NCBI GenBank assembly: GCA_021158465.1
Contig: JAGGUN010000037.1
Coordinates: 91,156-155,155 of the forward strand
DNA length: 64,000 nucleotides
Direction: 5' to 3'
Source: a bacterium
Lineage (GTDB): Bacteria; UBP14; UBA6098; 4484-93
The translations under genes and the position numbers were made by a program. The notes beneath the pieces are model-generated. The model made no database searches. It saw nothing but the letters and a program-made list of their open reading frames with translations, and was not told where the DNA came from. Below, one piece after another: positions 34,750 through 44,595 of this stretch. Position 1 is the stretch's first letter. The number at the start of each line of letters is the position of its first letter.

Positions 34750-36522
34750 ATGAGGATAAAGCGGACGTTTACCTGTGGTGAATTGCGCTCTAAGGATGTG
34801 GGTAAAAAGGTGTCGCTTTCCGGTTGGGTTCACTCGAAGAGGCTTCACGGTGGGCTGATATTTGTTGACCTGCGTGACCGCTACGGCATAACGCAACTCG
34901 TTTTCAAGCCGGAAGTTGGTGAGGAGGTATTCGAAAGGGCGAAGCGTTTTCATCATGAGGATGTTATATCCGTTTCGGGCACGGTGAGGCTTCGTCCCAA
35001 AGGGTATAAGAACCCCAAGCTTGCGACGGGCGATGTAGAGGTTCACATCTCTGACCTCGAGGTGCTCAATGAGAGCGTTCCGTTGCCGTTTATGATAGAG
35101 GAGGAGACGACCGCATTTGAGGATTTGAGGCTCAAATATCGGTATCTTGACCTCAGGCGGCCACCTCTTCAACGAGCGATAATACTGATGCACCATATCC
35201 GACAAGCTGTTCGTAGTTACCTATCGTCTAACGGATTTCTGGAGATAGAGACGCCTGCCCTTATGAAATCGACACCCGAGGGGGCGCGGGATTTTCTCGT
35301 TCCAAGCCGGAAGCACAAAGGCAAGTTTTATGCGCTTCCGCAGTCCCCGCAGACATACAAGCAGGTTCTTATGATAGCCGGGTTTGATAGATATTTCCAG
35401 ATTGCGCACTGCTTCCGTGATGAGGATCTACGCGCCGACCGCCAGCCAGAATTCTCTCAGATAGACATCGAGGCTTCGTTTGTGGATGAGGAGGATATTT
35501 ACTCACTCATCGAGGGTATGTTTGAGTATGTTTTCAAGGAGACCCTTGGTGTCGAGCTTAAGAGACCGTTTCCTCGCATGGCTTACAAGGATGCGCTTTC
35601 TCGCTTTGGGACGGACAAGCCTGATACCCGCTTCGGTATGGAAATAGTGGATATAACTGCCGTTGTTCGTAATTCGGGTTTTGGTGTATTCCGCGGTGCG
35701 GTGGAGTCTGGGGGTGTTGTCAGGGGTATAAATCTGCCGGGTTGTGGGAGTTTCTCCCGCAGGCAGACGGACAACCTGATAGATGAGGCGCGTTCTCTTG
35801 GTGCTAAGGGGCTTGTTCTCTTAAGGTCTGCTTCTGGAGGGTTTTCGTCATCCGTTGCCAAGTTTCTGACGGAGGAAGAGATAAGGGGTATAAGGGATAC
35901 CCTTTCGTCCTCTGACGGAGACCTCGTTGCCATTGTTGCTGATAAGGAGGATGTGGCTTGTCGTGTACTTGGTGAGCTTCGTCTTCGGATGGCAAAGCGA
36001 CTTGGTCTTGTCCCCCAAAATTCGTTTAATTTCCTTTGGATTGTTGACTGTCCTATGTTTGAGTACAGCGAGGAAGAGGGTAAGATTGTTGCTTCTCATC
36101 ATCCTTTTACATCGCCCAAGCCCGAGCATATGGAGTTTCTCGAGAGCGACCCGCTGCATGTTCTTAGCCGTTCGTATGACCTTGTTCTGAATGGGGCGGA
36201 ACTCGGTAGTGGTAGCATAAGGATTCATCGACCGGAGGTTCAGAGACGGGTATTTCGTGTTCTTGGCTTGTCTGACGAGGAGATGGACGAAAAATTTGGT
36301 TTTCTCCTGCGAGCGTTTCAGTTCGGTGCTCCTCCGCACGGTGGGATAGCGCTCGGTCTCGAACGGATAGCCGCTATTATGGCTGGCAGAAGCTCCATTC
36401 GTGATGTCATCGCATTCCCAAAGACAACATCTGCTTATGCCCTTATGGAGGATGCACCGTCCACCGTCAACGATGAGCAGCTAAACGAACTCGGTATAAG
36501 ATTGGTGGAGGAAGAGGAGTAA
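34750..36522 (+). CDS. aspS: Aspartyl-tRNA synthetase
   Basis: A 590-residue bacterial-type class II synthetase. The OB-fold anticodon-binding domain comes first (about 1-110), then motif 2 (FRDEDLRADRQPEFSQIDIE), the GAD insertion (about 280-420) and motif 3 (GGIALGLERIAAIMAG). The final TVNDEQLNELGIRL is the family tail. It charges tRNA-Asp, or also tRNA-Asn if the non-discriminating type; the sequence was not resolved on that point. Confidence 0.96.
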   Translation: MRIKRTFTCGELRSKDVGKKVSLSGWVHSKRLHGGLIFVDLRDRYGITQLVFKPEVGEEVFERAKRFHHEDVISVSGTVRLRPKGYKNPKLATGDVEVHISDLEVLNESVPLPFMIEEETTAFEDLRLKYRYLDLRRPPLQRAIILMHHIRQAVRSYLSSNGFLEIETPALMKSTPEGARDFLVPSRKHKGKFYALPQSPQTYKQVLMIAGFDRYFQIAHCFRDEDLRADRQPEFSQIDIEASFVDEEDIYSLIEGMFEYVFKETLGVELKRPFPRMAYKDALSRFGTDKPDTRFGMEIVDITAVVRNSGFGVFRGAVESGGVVRGINLPGCGSFSRRQTDNLIDEARSLGAKGLVLLRSASGGFSSSVAKFLTEEEIRGIRDTLSSSDGDLVAIVADKEDVACRVLGELRLRMAKRLGLVPQNSFNFLWIVDCPMFEYSEEEGKIVASHHPFTSPKPEHMEFLESDPLHVLSRSYDLVLNGAELGSGSIRIHRPEVQRRVFRVLGLSDEEMDEKFGFLLRAFQFGAPPHGGIALGLERIAAIMAGRSSIRDVIAFPKTTSAYALMEDAPSTVNDEQLNELGIRLVEEEE

Positions 36523-36540
36523 GAGGTTCTGATAGCTGGT

Positions 36541-37635
36541 ATGAAGGATTACTATAAAATTCTTGGGGTTCCTCGTGACGCTGGGATAGAGGAGATAAAG
36601 AGCGCTTATCGTCGGCTCGCGATGAAATATCATCCCGACAGGAATCCAGGCGATAAGGACGCAGAGGAGAAGTTCAAGGAAATAACAGAGGCATATGAGG
36701 TCCTTTCTTCCCCTGAGAAGCGCCGAAGGTATGACGCTGGTGCCGAGTTCGATTTCTCCGATTTCTTCTCAGGCGGTATCTCTGATGCTATCCGCTTCTT
36801 TATGGAACAGTTTGGGTTCGGTTATGAGCCATCTGAAGAGTTTATTAGGCAGAGGGGTGAGGATATTCGGGTTGTTGTTGAGCTTGAGTTGGAGGAAATC
36901 TTGACGGGTGTGGAGAAGAGAATAAAGCTGAAGAGGTATGTTAGCTGTCCTGTCTGTTTTGGTAGGGGTTATCCTCCTGATGCTCCCCCAGAGGTCTGCC
37001 CGACCTGCCATGGTCGTGGTCGGGTCAAGCGCGTTACGGAGTCGATATTCGGTTCCTTCTCGACTATTAGCACTTGCCCGACCTGTGGTGGAGCGGGTAG
37101 GATAGTTTCTAAGAAATGCCCCAACTGCCGCGGGACAGGCAGAGTGAAAGAAGAATCCACGGTCTCTGTTCGTATTCCTCCCGGTGTTTCTGATGGGCAG
37201 TATTTGAGGCTTTCTGGGAAAGGGGATGTTGGGGTTCACGGTGGAAGACCGGGTGACCTTATAGTTGTTTTCAGGGAGAAGCCGCACAAGGTATTCGAGC
37301 GTTCGGGGGACGACCTCCTTGTAACTGTGCCGATAAGTTTTGCCGATGCAGCACTCGGAACGAGGATAGAAGTCCCAACACTATCGGGGGAAGTGAGTTT
37401 GAAGATTCCACCAGGGACGCAGTCAGGACAGTTATTCAGGATAAGAGGAAAAGGGTTGCCTCATCTGAATACCGACCTGTATGGTGATATAGTCGTTGAG
37501 GTAATCGTTTGGGTTCCTCAGAAGCTCTCCAAGAGGGAGCGAGAGCTTATCAAGGAATTCTCTGCTGTCACATCTGTTCCCAAGAATCCTGATAGGAGTT
37601 TTTTCAAGAAATTAAAGAAAAGGCTTCTCGGATGA
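36541..37635 (+). CDS. dnaJ: Chaperone protein DnaJ
   Basis: A type I DnaJ of 364 residues. The J domain has HPD at 31-33. Four zinc repeats are seen: [24 protein letters not shown] and CPNCRGTG. The C-terminal substrate domains are complete. The linker between J and zinc domains is only weakly Gly/Phe-rich ([17 protein letters not shown]), shorter than usual. dnaK and grpE are not nearby. Overlaps rsmE by 4 nt. Confidence 0.95.
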   Translation: MKDYYKILGVPRDAGIEEIKSAYRRLAMKYHPDRNPGDKDAEEKFKEITEAYEVLSSPEKRRRYDAGAEFDFSDFFSGGISDAIRFFMEQFGFGYEPSEEFIRQRGEDIRVVVELELEEILTGVEKRIKLKRYVSCPVCFGRGYPPDAPPEVCPTCHGRGRVKRVTESIFGSFSTISTCPTCGGAGRIVSKKCPNCRGTGRVKEESTVSVRIPPGVSDGQYLRLSGKGDVGVHGGRPGDLIVVFREKPHKVFERSGDDLLVTVPISFADAALGTRIEVPTLSGEVSLKIPPGTQSGQLFRIRGKGLPHLNTDLYGDIVVEVIVWVPQKLSKRERELIKEFSAVTSVPKNPDRSFFKKLKKRLLG

Positions 37636-38363
37636 CCGGCTACCGTTTTTACATACCACCGGAGAGGATCAGTGGGAAGAAGGTTCTCTTCCCGGATGGT
37701 GAGCGAAACCATCTGATCGAGTTCCTTCGCTGTGGTGAGAAAGACGAGGTTCTGGTTACCGATGGTAAGGGCAGGCTTTTCCGTGTAGTGTTGGAGAAGG
37801 TTTCCAGTCACCGTGCAGTTGGGATTATAAAGGAGCTCGTCACCGAAAGGGAGCCTCCGACTCCGTTCATTACGCTTGCTTGTGGGATTATCGAAGGTAA
37901 GCGGCTTGAGGTGCTCGTTGACTCTGCTACCCAGCTCGGTGTGGGAGCTTTTTTACCACTTGCCTGTGACTACTCTACTGTTGAGTGGAAGGGTGATACC
38001 TACCGTCGAAAGCTCGAACGCCTCGGGCGGATTGTGATAAACAGTATGAAACATTCTCTCCGTCTTCATTTACCCCAGATTTTCCCGGCGTCTAAGCTTG
38101 AGGATGTGAACTTCTCGAGATACTCCACTATACTTTACGGGGATTACGAAGGGGTCCCTTCACTTGTTAGTTTTGGGAAAGAGGTTAGAGCAGGGGAGGT
38201 ATTTCTTGCGGTTGGTCCTGATGGTGGATTTTCCCATAGAGAAAAGGAGATCCTTGCTTCCCGTTATGCTATCCCGATACATCTTGGATACAACCGTCTT
38301 CGCCCTGAGGTAGCGGCGATAGCTCTTCTTGTCAAATTCCAGATAAAGGCGGGGAATATATGA
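37632..38363 (+). CDS. rsmE: 16S rRNA (uracil-1498-N3)-methyltransferase
   Basis: A SPOUT methyltransferase of 243 residues. An N-terminal PUA-like domain is followed by the knot with [16 protein letters not shown] and [18 protein letters not shown]. The final motif departs from the usual RILRTETA form. The dnaJ-rsmE pairing is common in bacteria and supports the call. The stop overlaps the DUF1385 start as ATGA. Confidence 0.94.
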   Translation: MTGYRFYIPPERISGKKVLFPDGERNHLIEFLRCGEKDEVLVTDGKGRLFRVVLEKVSSHRAVGIIKELVTEREPPTPFITLACGIIEGKRLEVLVDSATQLGVGAFLPLACDYSTVEWKGDTYRRKLERLGRIVINSMKHSLRLHLPQIFPASKLEDVNFSRYSTILYGDYEGVPSLVSFGKEVRAGEVFLAVGPDGGFSHREKEILASRYAIPIHLGYNRLRPEVAAIALLVKFQIKAGNI

Positions 38364-39292
38364 GCGAGAAGCTGAGCATAGGTGGACAGGCTCTCATTGA
38401 GGGGGTGATGATCCGCTCGCCTAAGAAGCTTGCTATGGCAGCGCGTAGACCGAGCGGCGAGATCGCAGTAAAGGTAGAGGATTTTATCCCTGTCACAAAG
38501 AGAAAAAAGATACTTGGATTACCAGTCATTAGGGGGTTTGTCACCTTCTTCGAGATGCTCATTGTTGGCATAAAGGCGCTCAACTGGTCTGCCGAGGTAG
38601 CATTATCCGAGGGAAAGCAAGAGAAGAGGCGAAGCTCGGACATATATCTCTTTGGTGTTTTGGTTCTTGCCCTTGCGTTTGGTCTTCTCCTATTCTTTTA
38701 TACTCCGATCCTTCTTTCGACCCTGCTTGGTTTTCGGAGCAACCCTGTTATATTCAATATAGTCGCAGGGTTCATTCGGGCTCTTCTTGTTGTAGGTTAT
38801 ATCGTTGCAATATCTTTTATGAAGGATATCCGTCGTGTTTTTGAGTATCATGGGGCGGAACACAAGTCTGTTTTTGCATTTGAGAAGGAGCGTAACCTTT
38901 CACTTGAGGCAGCTCGACGGTATCCAACGCTCCATCCTCGTTGTGGAACAAGTTTTCTCCTCTTTGTTGTTCTCGTTTCGATAATTGTGTTTGCCTTGTC
39001 TGATTCACTATTTTTTGTTATCTTTTCTCGTGCGCAGGTTGTCTGGGAACGTTTCTTGACACATCTGATCTTCTTGCCACTGGTTGCAGGTGCATCATTT
39101 GAGCTATTGAAGCTTTCCGATGCGTATCCTGAGAACCCTATGCTCAGACTATTTTCTTATCCGGGGCTTTTGCTTCAGAGGATAACAACCCGTGAGCCGG
39201 ACGATTTACAGCTTGAAGTGGCTTTAACTGCTTGCAAGAAATCGCTTGAGGGTGTAATCCCTGAGGAAGACTATGTCAAAAGAGATACTTGA
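38360..39292 (+). CDS. DUF1385 family membrane protein
   Basis: The 310-residue protein opens with the family signature [14 protein letters not shown] (about residues 8-21) and the [13 protein letters not shown] region, followed by at least four membrane helices and the conserved [13 protein letters not shown] and [13 protein letters not shown] blocks. The family's role is unknown. As in Firmicutes and other phyla, it directly precedes prfA, whose start lies 20 nt inside this gene. Confidence 0.93.
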   Translation: MSEKLSIGGQALIEGVMIRSPKKLAMAARRPSGEIAVKVEDFIPVTKRKKILGLPVIRGFVTFFEMLIVGIKALNWSAEVALSEGKQEKRRSSDIYLFGVLVLALAFGLLLFFYTPILLSTLLGFRSNPVIFNIVAGFIRALLVVGYIVAISFMKDIRRVFEYHGAEHKSVFAFEKERNLSLEAARRYPTLHPRCGTSFLLFVVLVSIIVFALSDSLFFVIFSRAQVVWERFLTHLIFLPLVAGASFELLKLSDAYPENPMLRLFSYPGLLLQRITTREPDDLQLEVALTACKKSLEGVIPEEDYVKRDT

Positions 39293-40337
39293 CAAGTTGT
39301 CTGGTGTGGTTGAGCGTTTCAAGGAGCTTTCGTCCCTGCTTGAACAGCCTGAGGTTTACAAGGACCCTCGTGAACTGGCTCGCATTTCCCAAGAACACAG
39401 TCGCCTTAAAAGGGTTATCGAGCTTATGGACGAGTATCGTTCCCTTCTGGACAGGATAGAAGAGGATAAACCGCTTCTTACTTCCGAGGATGCAGAGCTT
39501 GCTGGGCTTGCGCGGGAGGAGATTGAGAAGGCAAAGAAGCGTCTTGAGTTCCTCGAGCGGAAGTTGAAGAAGGAGCTGGTTCCCCCTGACCCGAACTCCG
39601 GTAGGGATATAATAGTTGAGATAAGGGCTGGCACGGGTGGTGAGGAGGCAGCTCTCTTTGCCGCTGACCTATTCAGGATGTATTCACGATATGCGGAGAG
39701 GAAGGGCTGGAAGCTTGAGGTAATGAGCGAGAACAGGACGGATCTTGGTGGTTTCAAGGAGGTTGTGTTCACGGTTTCTGGCTCTGATGCCTATGATAGG
39801 ATGCGCTTTGAGAGCGGCATTCACAGGGTTCAGCGTATCCCCCAGACGGAGGCTGGTGGCAGGATACATACATCTGCCGTATCCGTTGCGGTGTTGCCTG
39901 TTGCAGAAGAGAGAGAAGTTAATATCTCCCCAGAGGATTTAAGGATAGATACATTTTGTTCCTCCGGGCATGGTGGTCAATCGGTGAACACAACATACTC
40001 CGCTGTTCGCATAACGCATATTCCCACTGGAATAGTGGCTACTTGTCAGGATGAGCGTTCCCAGTTGAAGAACAAGGAAAAGGCGATGAAGGTTCTCCGT
40101 TCCCGATTGATGGAGTTGGAGAGGAAGAAGCGAAAAGAGGCAATATCTTCGAGAAGGAGGCTACAGGTTGGCACTGGCGACCGCTCTGAGAAGATACGAA
40201 CATACAATTTCCCTCAGAACAGGATAACCGACCATAGAATAGCTCTTTCCATTTATAGGCTGAAGGAGATACTTGAGGGCGACCTCGATGAACTGCTCGA
40301 GGCTCTTGAGTTAGCCTATCTCGAGGGCGAAAGCTGA
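39273..40337 (+). CDS. prfA: Peptide chain release factor 1
   Basis: A 354-residue class I release factor. The peptidyl-hydrolase motif GGQ is at 234-236 (SGHGGQSVN). The tripeptide anticodon is PQT (190-192), consistent with RF1 and not RF2 (SPF), so it reads UAA and UAG. The start overlaps DUF1385 by 20 nt. The expected partner prmC is not found next to it. Confidence 0.96.
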   Translation: MSKEILDKLSGVVERFKELSSLLEQPEVYKDPRELARISQEHSRLKRVIELMDEYRSLLDRIEEDKPLLTSEDAELAGLAREEIEKAKKRLEFLERKLKKELVPPDPNSGRDIIVEIRAGTGGEEAALFAADLFRMYSRYAERKGWKLEVMSENRTDLGGFKEVVFTVSGSDAYDRMRFESGIHRVQRIPQTEAGGRIHTSAVSVAVLPVAEEREVNISPEDLRIDTFCSSGHGGQSVNTTYSAVRITHIPTGIVATCQDERSQLKNKEKAMKVLRSRLMELERKKRKEAISSRRRLQVGTGDRSEKIRTYNFPQNRITDHRIALSIYRLKEILEGDLDELLEALELAYLEGES

Positions 40338-40347
40338 AGGGAGGGGT

Positions 40348-41220
40348 GTGCCCCGATTTTTGAAACCTGTTGACCTTGCACTGATTATCTATCTTTTCCT
40401 GCTTAGCGCTTACATACTGCTTTTCCAATCGAATATTGACGGATATGTGTATCAGCTCCTTTTCAATCTATCTGTTCTGGTGGTTGTTCTTGGCGTTTCC
40501 TATACCGATTTCAAAGCTATGACCTCGTTATCTGCGTTTCTGCATATGTTCTATCCTGTCTTATTCCTTGTCCCACTTTACGAGCAGACCCATAGGCTGA
40601 ACCTGGCGGTCTTCTCTCATCCACTCGACAGTATCATCATCAGGTGGGAGAAGTTCATATTTGGTATACAGCCGAGTGTAGAGTTCTTTGAGCATTTCCC
40701 TCATCCTATTGTTTATGAGTATTTCTATTTTGCTTACTTCTCTTATTTTCTTCTCGTTGGATTAACCCCTCTTATCTTCTGGTTTCTTGGAAAGCGTCGT
40801 ATCAGCGAGGAGGTTGTTTTTGTTGCGACATCATCCTTTCTCGTCTGTTATCTTATCTTTTCCATTTTTCCGTTTTATGGTCCGAGGCTGATGCTCCCTG
40901 GTGCGAACCAGTTTCCTCTCGGTGGGATTTTTGTCTTCTCTCGTTTTATCAAGCTTATCTACGACAATGTTGCGATACATGGAGCCGCTTTCCCGTCCTC
41001 ACATGTTGTTGCTTCCACTGTTGTTATGCTCTTCTACCACAGGTATCTAAAAAAGGTTGCACCGCTTGTAACGGTTATGGTTATAAGCCTCATCTTTGCA
41101 ACCTTCTACTGCCGCTTTCACTATGCACTCGATGCTATTTCTGGTTTTTCCCTTGGATTGCTGTTTTTTGGAATCTTCAGGAGGCTCTTCCGCATGTGGT
41201 ATGCTCGCTTGGAAAAGTAG
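40348..41220 (+). CDS. PAP2-like phosphatase / phosphotransferase
   Basis: A membrane protein of 290 residues with about six helices. The active-site motifs are GAAFPSSHVVAS and CRFHYALD, where His is two residues after Arg, closer to the inositol-phosphotransferase (PAP2_3/Aur1) pattern than to ordinary PAP2 with five residues between. It probably acts on lipid phosphates at the periplasmic face. The start is GTG at 40348 behind GGGAGGGG. Confidence 0.78.
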   Translation: MPRFLKPVDLALIIYLFLLSAYILLFQSNIDGYVYQLLFNLSVLVVVLGVSYTDFKAMTSLSAFLHMFYPVLFLVPLYEQTHRLNLAVFSHPLDSIIIRWEKFIFGIQPSVEFFEHFPHPIVYEYFYFAYFSYFLLVGLTPLIFWFLGKRRISEEVVFVATSSFLVCYLIFSIFPFYGPRLMLPGANQFPLGGIFVFSRFIKLIYDNVAIHGAAFPSSHVVASTVVMLFYHRYLKKVAPLVTVMVISLIFATFYCRFHYALDAISGFSLGLLFFGIFRRLFRMWYARLEK

Positions 41221-41248
41221 TTGCAACATCTCAAAAATTTTTTATAAT
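41221..41248 (+). promoter_or_regulatory. Candidate promoter of the prepilin pair
   Basis: TTGCAA (41221-41226) and a perfect TATAAT (41243-41248) are separated by 16 bp. The -35 lies in the palindrome GTTGCAAC (41220-41227), a possible operator. The 5' leader would be about 125 nt. Confidence 0.5.
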
Positions 41249-41380
41249 AGATATTGCAGTGTTTTGCAAAATACAACTGGTTTTTCCGTTGACCCCAGCG
41301 AGGTGGTTGCAGCTGTTTACTCTCACGGCTGGGATTTATGGCACGCTTATTGCAGTTGAATAGTAACGGGTGGTGTAATT

Positions 41381-41875
41381 ATGTTTAGTAGAAAGCGAGG
41401 AGTTACGCTCATTGAGTTGATGGTGGTAGTTTTGGTCGTAGGTATTCTTGCCAGTTTAAGTCTTCTTCGTTTTTCTTCTGCGGCTATCAAGGCGAAGATT
41501 CAGGAAGCGGCTATACTCTTGAAGCACCTTTGGGAGCTGGAGGTTATATATTATTATGCCAATGGTTTTGCGATAACCCATGACGGTTATCCCTGTTATT
41601 TTGGAGTGACCCTCGGTAACCCGGTATATGAAGAGATGAACAGGAAGAAGCTATCTTATCTGGCTTTTTCTCCGCCTTCTGGGAAGCCTCGTTTCTGGTA
41701 TGTTTCCACGGAGGACGCGGTGGTTTTCGCTTTTCCGAAGACATCTTCTTCCCCGTTTGCCTTTCCTGATGATGAGATAGACCGTTCGCTGAGGAACCTG
41801 TCGTTAGCCATCGATAATGATGGAACAATCTACATTTATAATGAGAACAACGAAGGTGATATATGGGTACCGTAA
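41381..41875 (+). CDS. Type IV prepilin-like protein 1
   Basis: A 164-residue protein with a seven-residue basic leader (MFSRKRG) and then VTLIELMVVVLVVGILASL, so glutamate is at +5 of the mature form and cleavage by a PilD-type peptidase is expected. The first residue is Val in place of the usual Phe. A long helix (about 30-65) with LLKHLWELEVIYYY leads to a small head domain. The function may be a major or minor pseudopilin. Its end overlaps prepilin 2 by 13 nt. No pilus motor, secretin or prepilin peptidase is in the window. Confidence 0.85.
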   Translation: MFSRKRGVTLIELMVVVLVVGILASLSLLRFSSAAIKAKIQEAAILLKHLWELEVIYYYANGFAITHDGYPCYFGVTLGNPVYEEMNRKKLSYLAFSPPSGKPRFWYVSTEDAVVFAFPKTSSSPFAFPDDEIDRSLRNLSLAIDNDGTIYIYNENNEGDIWVP

Positions 41876-42408
41876 GCAGGGAAGGGTTCACCCTTATTGA
41901 GTTGATGATAGTCATCCTGATAATTGGGGTTTTATCGATACTTTCTGTTCCGCGGTTCTCTACGATCAGGGATAAGGCGAAGTATTCGCAGGCTCGACTG
42001 TATCTGAAGGCGCTTTTTGAATCTTTGGAGCATTTCTCTGCCGAGCATGGTGCTTATCCTCCGGATGTCTATCCCAATATGCCGCCTCCGGGTCTTGTTC
42101 CTGGTTATGCTTCTGAGTGGCCATCTCCTGATCGCGACCCGTTTGGCTCAAGGTATGACTACGAAGCTTGGCCCCGCGCCGACGGCACATTCTGGGTGGG
42201 GATCGTATATTTCGGCAAGAACAGGATGCGTGATGACGGGATTTATGAAGGTAGTTATTATGTTACAAACGGCATAGATGGTCTCATTATGGAATACGGG
42301 GATGACCTGTTTATTCAGGCGGCAGCTCACGGGGCTATAACACACGATGTCGTCGACCTATCCAAGTACCGCAGGGTTAGCCCCTGGTGCTATGTTATGA
42401 GAAGGTAG
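41863..42408 (+). CDS. Type IV prepilin-like protein 2
   Basis: A 181-residue prepilin with leader MGTVSREG followed by FTLIELMIVILIIGVLSI, a textbook cleavage and methylation site. A charged helix (to about residue 62) with LKALFESLEHFSAEHGAYPP is the standard pilin stalk with an end turn, then a head of about 110 residues including DPFGSRYDYEAWPR. The gene is translationally coupled to the first prepilin. It ends convergent with the minus-strand sorting-domain gene 3 nt later. Confidence 0.87.
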   Translation: MGTVSREGFTLIELMIVILIIGVLSILSVPRFSTIRDKAKYSQARLYLKALFESLEHFSAEHGAYPPDVYPNMPPPGLVPGYASEWPSPDRDPFGSRYDYEAWPRADGTFWVGIVYFGKNRMRDDGIYEGSYYVTNGIDGLIMEYGDDLFIQAAAHGAITHDVVDLSKYRRVSPWCYVMRR

Positions 42409-42411
42409 ATC

Positions 42412-43902
42412 CTATTTTACAAACAGCAGTTTTCCCGTCTTTGAGTAAGGCCCCATATTGACCCTGTAAAGGTATATTCCTGTAGGCAGACCGTTGAACT
42501 CCACTATCACGCTGTTCTCTCCTGGTGTGATTCTATCCATATGGATTGTCCTTATCCTCTTGCCGCTTGCGCTATACAGTTCGATGTTTCCTGTAGCGGG
42601 TATGTTTCCGTTATGAATAAACCGGATTTTGGTCTTGGAGTTGAACGGGTTGGGGGAGTTTGGCAGGAGCAGGAGCATATTGTTAACCATACTCAGAAGA
42701 GCTTGCCGGACATAGAGTGTGTGTCCCGTTTCTACGGTATCTGCTCCGTCGCAGAAGCGGAAGAAGTATTCAAATGTCTCTTCCGGTGCTGGCACTTCTC
42801 TCTCAAACATTGCACCGTCGGAGAAATTATGATCTGTTGATGCCAAGTTGTAAACATTTTCTCCTATAACGAGCTGCCTGACGGTTGGAAAGTTGTTGTC
42901 AGCGTCGGTATATGTGATATAAAACCTGCAGGGGATTTCCTCTTCGTCCTTTGTTGGTAGGACATCGAACCCTCCGCCTGCGAGAGTGGGCGCTGTGTTT
43001 GAAAACGGTATGGATAGGTAGTGTGTCCTCGGGTAGAGCTTTGCAGGCAGTGTTGTGTCAACTGTAACCTGTTCACTCAGGGTTGCACTCACTGTATAGC
43101 CGCCGACATCAAGATATCCGAAGCTATTTGGCCAAGCGCCGAAATCAGGGTCGGAAGTGAGGTCCGACCAATGTCCTCTCATATAGAGATACTGTCCTGA
43201 GGTCTCGGCATCGATGTCACCTATATTTTCTACAGTGGATGGCGGGGTTATCTTGCTAATGCCAGTTGATAAAAATCCTGGTACATTCGCATAAACGAAT
43301 GCGTAGGCGCACTCTGTCTCCGACGCCGGATTGTGCACATACACCGCCCAGATATAAAACGGTCCAAATAGTCCACCGCTAAATTCCCAGTCTGTTGTTG
43401 CCTGCTTCATCGTGGCATACAGGTACTCATCGGAGTATGTATGCCATACCTCGAGTATATCTAATTTCTCTGGATAGCCGCTCACTCCGTCGCCTGACGG
43501 GTCATCTGCTGTCTGTACCTGAACATCGAAGGACGGAGTCCATGAGTCTGTTGTATTCTTCGGTGCTTCAGTTGCTATGTGACCTGATGTGGTTGTTACC
43601 TTGTGGTAGTAGTATACTGAGGATGAGAGGGTTGCGCTTCCCCAGTATGTGTTTTCCATCTCCAATATGGGTGAGAGTGGCACGGTTGTTCCCATTGGTC
43701 CAGATATACTGTTTCCGTATCTGAGCGTTGCAGACCCAATCGATACGGTGCTCTCCGGCTGTGCAACATCTATAAAGAAGGAGACTGCTCCATCTGTTCC
43801 CTGAGCTGAGTGTGTCGGATACAGAACAAGAGGTGGACTCTGACAGAAGGCTGTTCCTACCAATGTCAACAGAAATAAGAAGAGTGCTCCTATCCTTTTC
43901 AT
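42412..43902 (-). CDS. Secreted protein with C-terminal sorting domain
   Basis: From the ATG at 43902 the protein has 496 residues, with a signal peptide (about 1-20) and a beta-rich central region of unknown fold. The end is a sorting domain: NSPNPFNSKTKIRF, then NIELYSASGKRIR, GLPTGIYLYRV and LLFVK at the terminus. The centre suggests glycoside or substrate binding but no catalytic motif was found. The upstream start at 43995 has no signal peptide in front and is rejected. GGAGGA lies before the ATG. Confidence 0.75.
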   Translation of the reverse strand: MKRIGALFLFLLTLVGTAFCQSPPLVLYPTHSAQGTDGAVSFFIDVAQPESTVSIGSATLRYGNSISGPMGTTVPLSPILEMENTYWGSATLSSSVYYYHKVTTTSGHIATEAPKNTTDSWTPSFDVQVQTADDPSGDGVSGYPEKLDILEVWHTYSDEYLYATMKQATTDWEFSGGLFGPFYIWAVYVHNPASETECAYAFVYANVPGFLSTGISKITPPSTVENIGDIDAETSGQYLYMRGHWSDLTSDPDFGAWPNSFGYLDVGGYTVSATLSEQVTVDTTLPAKLYPRTHYLSIPFSNTAPTLAGGGFDVLPTKDEEEIPCRFYITYTDADNNFPTVRQLVIGENVYNLASTDHNFSDGAMFEREVPAPEETFEYFFRFCDGADTVETGHTLYVRQALLSMVNNMLLLLPNSPNPFNSKTKIRFIHNGNIPATGNIELYSASGKRIRTIHMDRITPGENSVIVEFNGLPTGIYLYRVNMGPYSKTGKLLFVK

Positions 43903-43940
43903 ATTCTCCTCCTTGGGTTTGGTGAATTTGTTAAATGATA

Positions 43941-43968
43941 AAGATAGTTTTTCTCTGCTCCAAGTCAA
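43941..43968 (-). promoter_or_regulatory. Promoter of the sorting-domain gene
   Basis: On the minus strand TTGACT (43968-43963) and TATCTT (43946-43941) are separated by 16 bp. A run of A and T surrounds the -35. The leader is about 30 nt. Confidence 0.5.
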
Positions 43969-44003
43969 GTTTTTTAAAAAACAGGAGGAGCTCAATAAAG
44001 AAG

Positions 44004-44031
44004 TTGCGGTTTGGTGATTTTCTTTTATATT
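44004..44031 (+). promoter_or_regulatory. Weak candidate promoter
   Basis: TTGCGG (44004-44009), 16 bp, TATATT (44026-44031). The -10 is good and the -35 poor. It would serve the conserved hypothetical gene at 44071. Confidence 0.3.
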
Positions 44032-44070
44032 GAAGTGGTGATTGGTGAAGTATAAGTGCTGGAGAGTAGT

Positions 44071-44592
44071 ATGAGAGACCTTTTTGAGCTACTTTCTTAC
44101 CATCTAAAGCGTTACCCTGAGATGGAGGTTCAGGATGTATATAAGCTCCTTTATCAGGGTGCGATTGGTGGAGCTCATATTCTTGATGATAGGTTTTCCG
44201 CTTTTGAGAGTTTCTTGCGGGAATTTGCAACATCTCCGTGCAGAGAGGAGGATGCGGTGATCTATGAGCCGGCTTCTCCGCTCCGGGATATCTTTAGGGT
44301 GCACATTGCCCCGTACAGGAATGCAGGTGGCGTTCCCTACATTCTTTGGAGGGAAATAGTGGAAAGTGCAAGAATTTTTCCTGAGAACAAGGGAAATCTT
44401 CTCTCCTGGTGGTCTGGTTTTCGAGAGTTGGTCAGGATGGGCAGATTGCCGTTTGATATAAAAGAGGTAGAGGAGTTTTCAGCTTACATCAGCAAGAAAG
44501 GCTTTCCTCCTGTTCATCATTCAGGAGTCTTCGTCGAAAAGTACAAGCCGTCTTACAGACTCATCTATTTTGAGTTTATCAAGGATTTGTGA
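44071..44592 (+). CDS. Conserved hypothetical protein
   Basis: The 173-residue protein belongs to an uncharacterised group I recognise by pattern: an N-terminal VQDVYKLLYQGAIGGAHIL block and a C-terminal HHSGVFVEKYKPSYRLI block, found in Firmicutes and others. There are no membrane segments or signal peptide. The ATG at 44071 is preceded by GGAG. It is flanked by secreted-protein genes on the opposite strand, and its end is 3 nt from the convergent GH18 gene. Confidence 0.72.
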   Translation: MRDLFELLSYHLKRYPEMEVQDVYKLLYQGAIGGAHILDDRFSAFESFLREFATSPCREEDAVIYEPASPLRDIFRVHIAPYRNAGGVPYILWREIVESARIFPENKGNLLSWWSGFRELVRMGRLPFDIKEVEEFSAYISKKGFPPVHHSGVFVEKYKPSYRLIYFEFIKDL

Positions 44593-44595
44593 ACC

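Noticed and set aside
41096..41359. Open frame crossing the end of the PAP2-like gene and the intergenic region
   Set aside because: It overlaps the PAP2 coding region in another frame, has no ribosome site and its product has no recognisable features.
42541..42840. Plus-strand open frames opposite the exoprotein at 42412-43902
   Set aside because: They follow the codon pattern of the real minus-strand gene, with no ribosome sites and no known domain.
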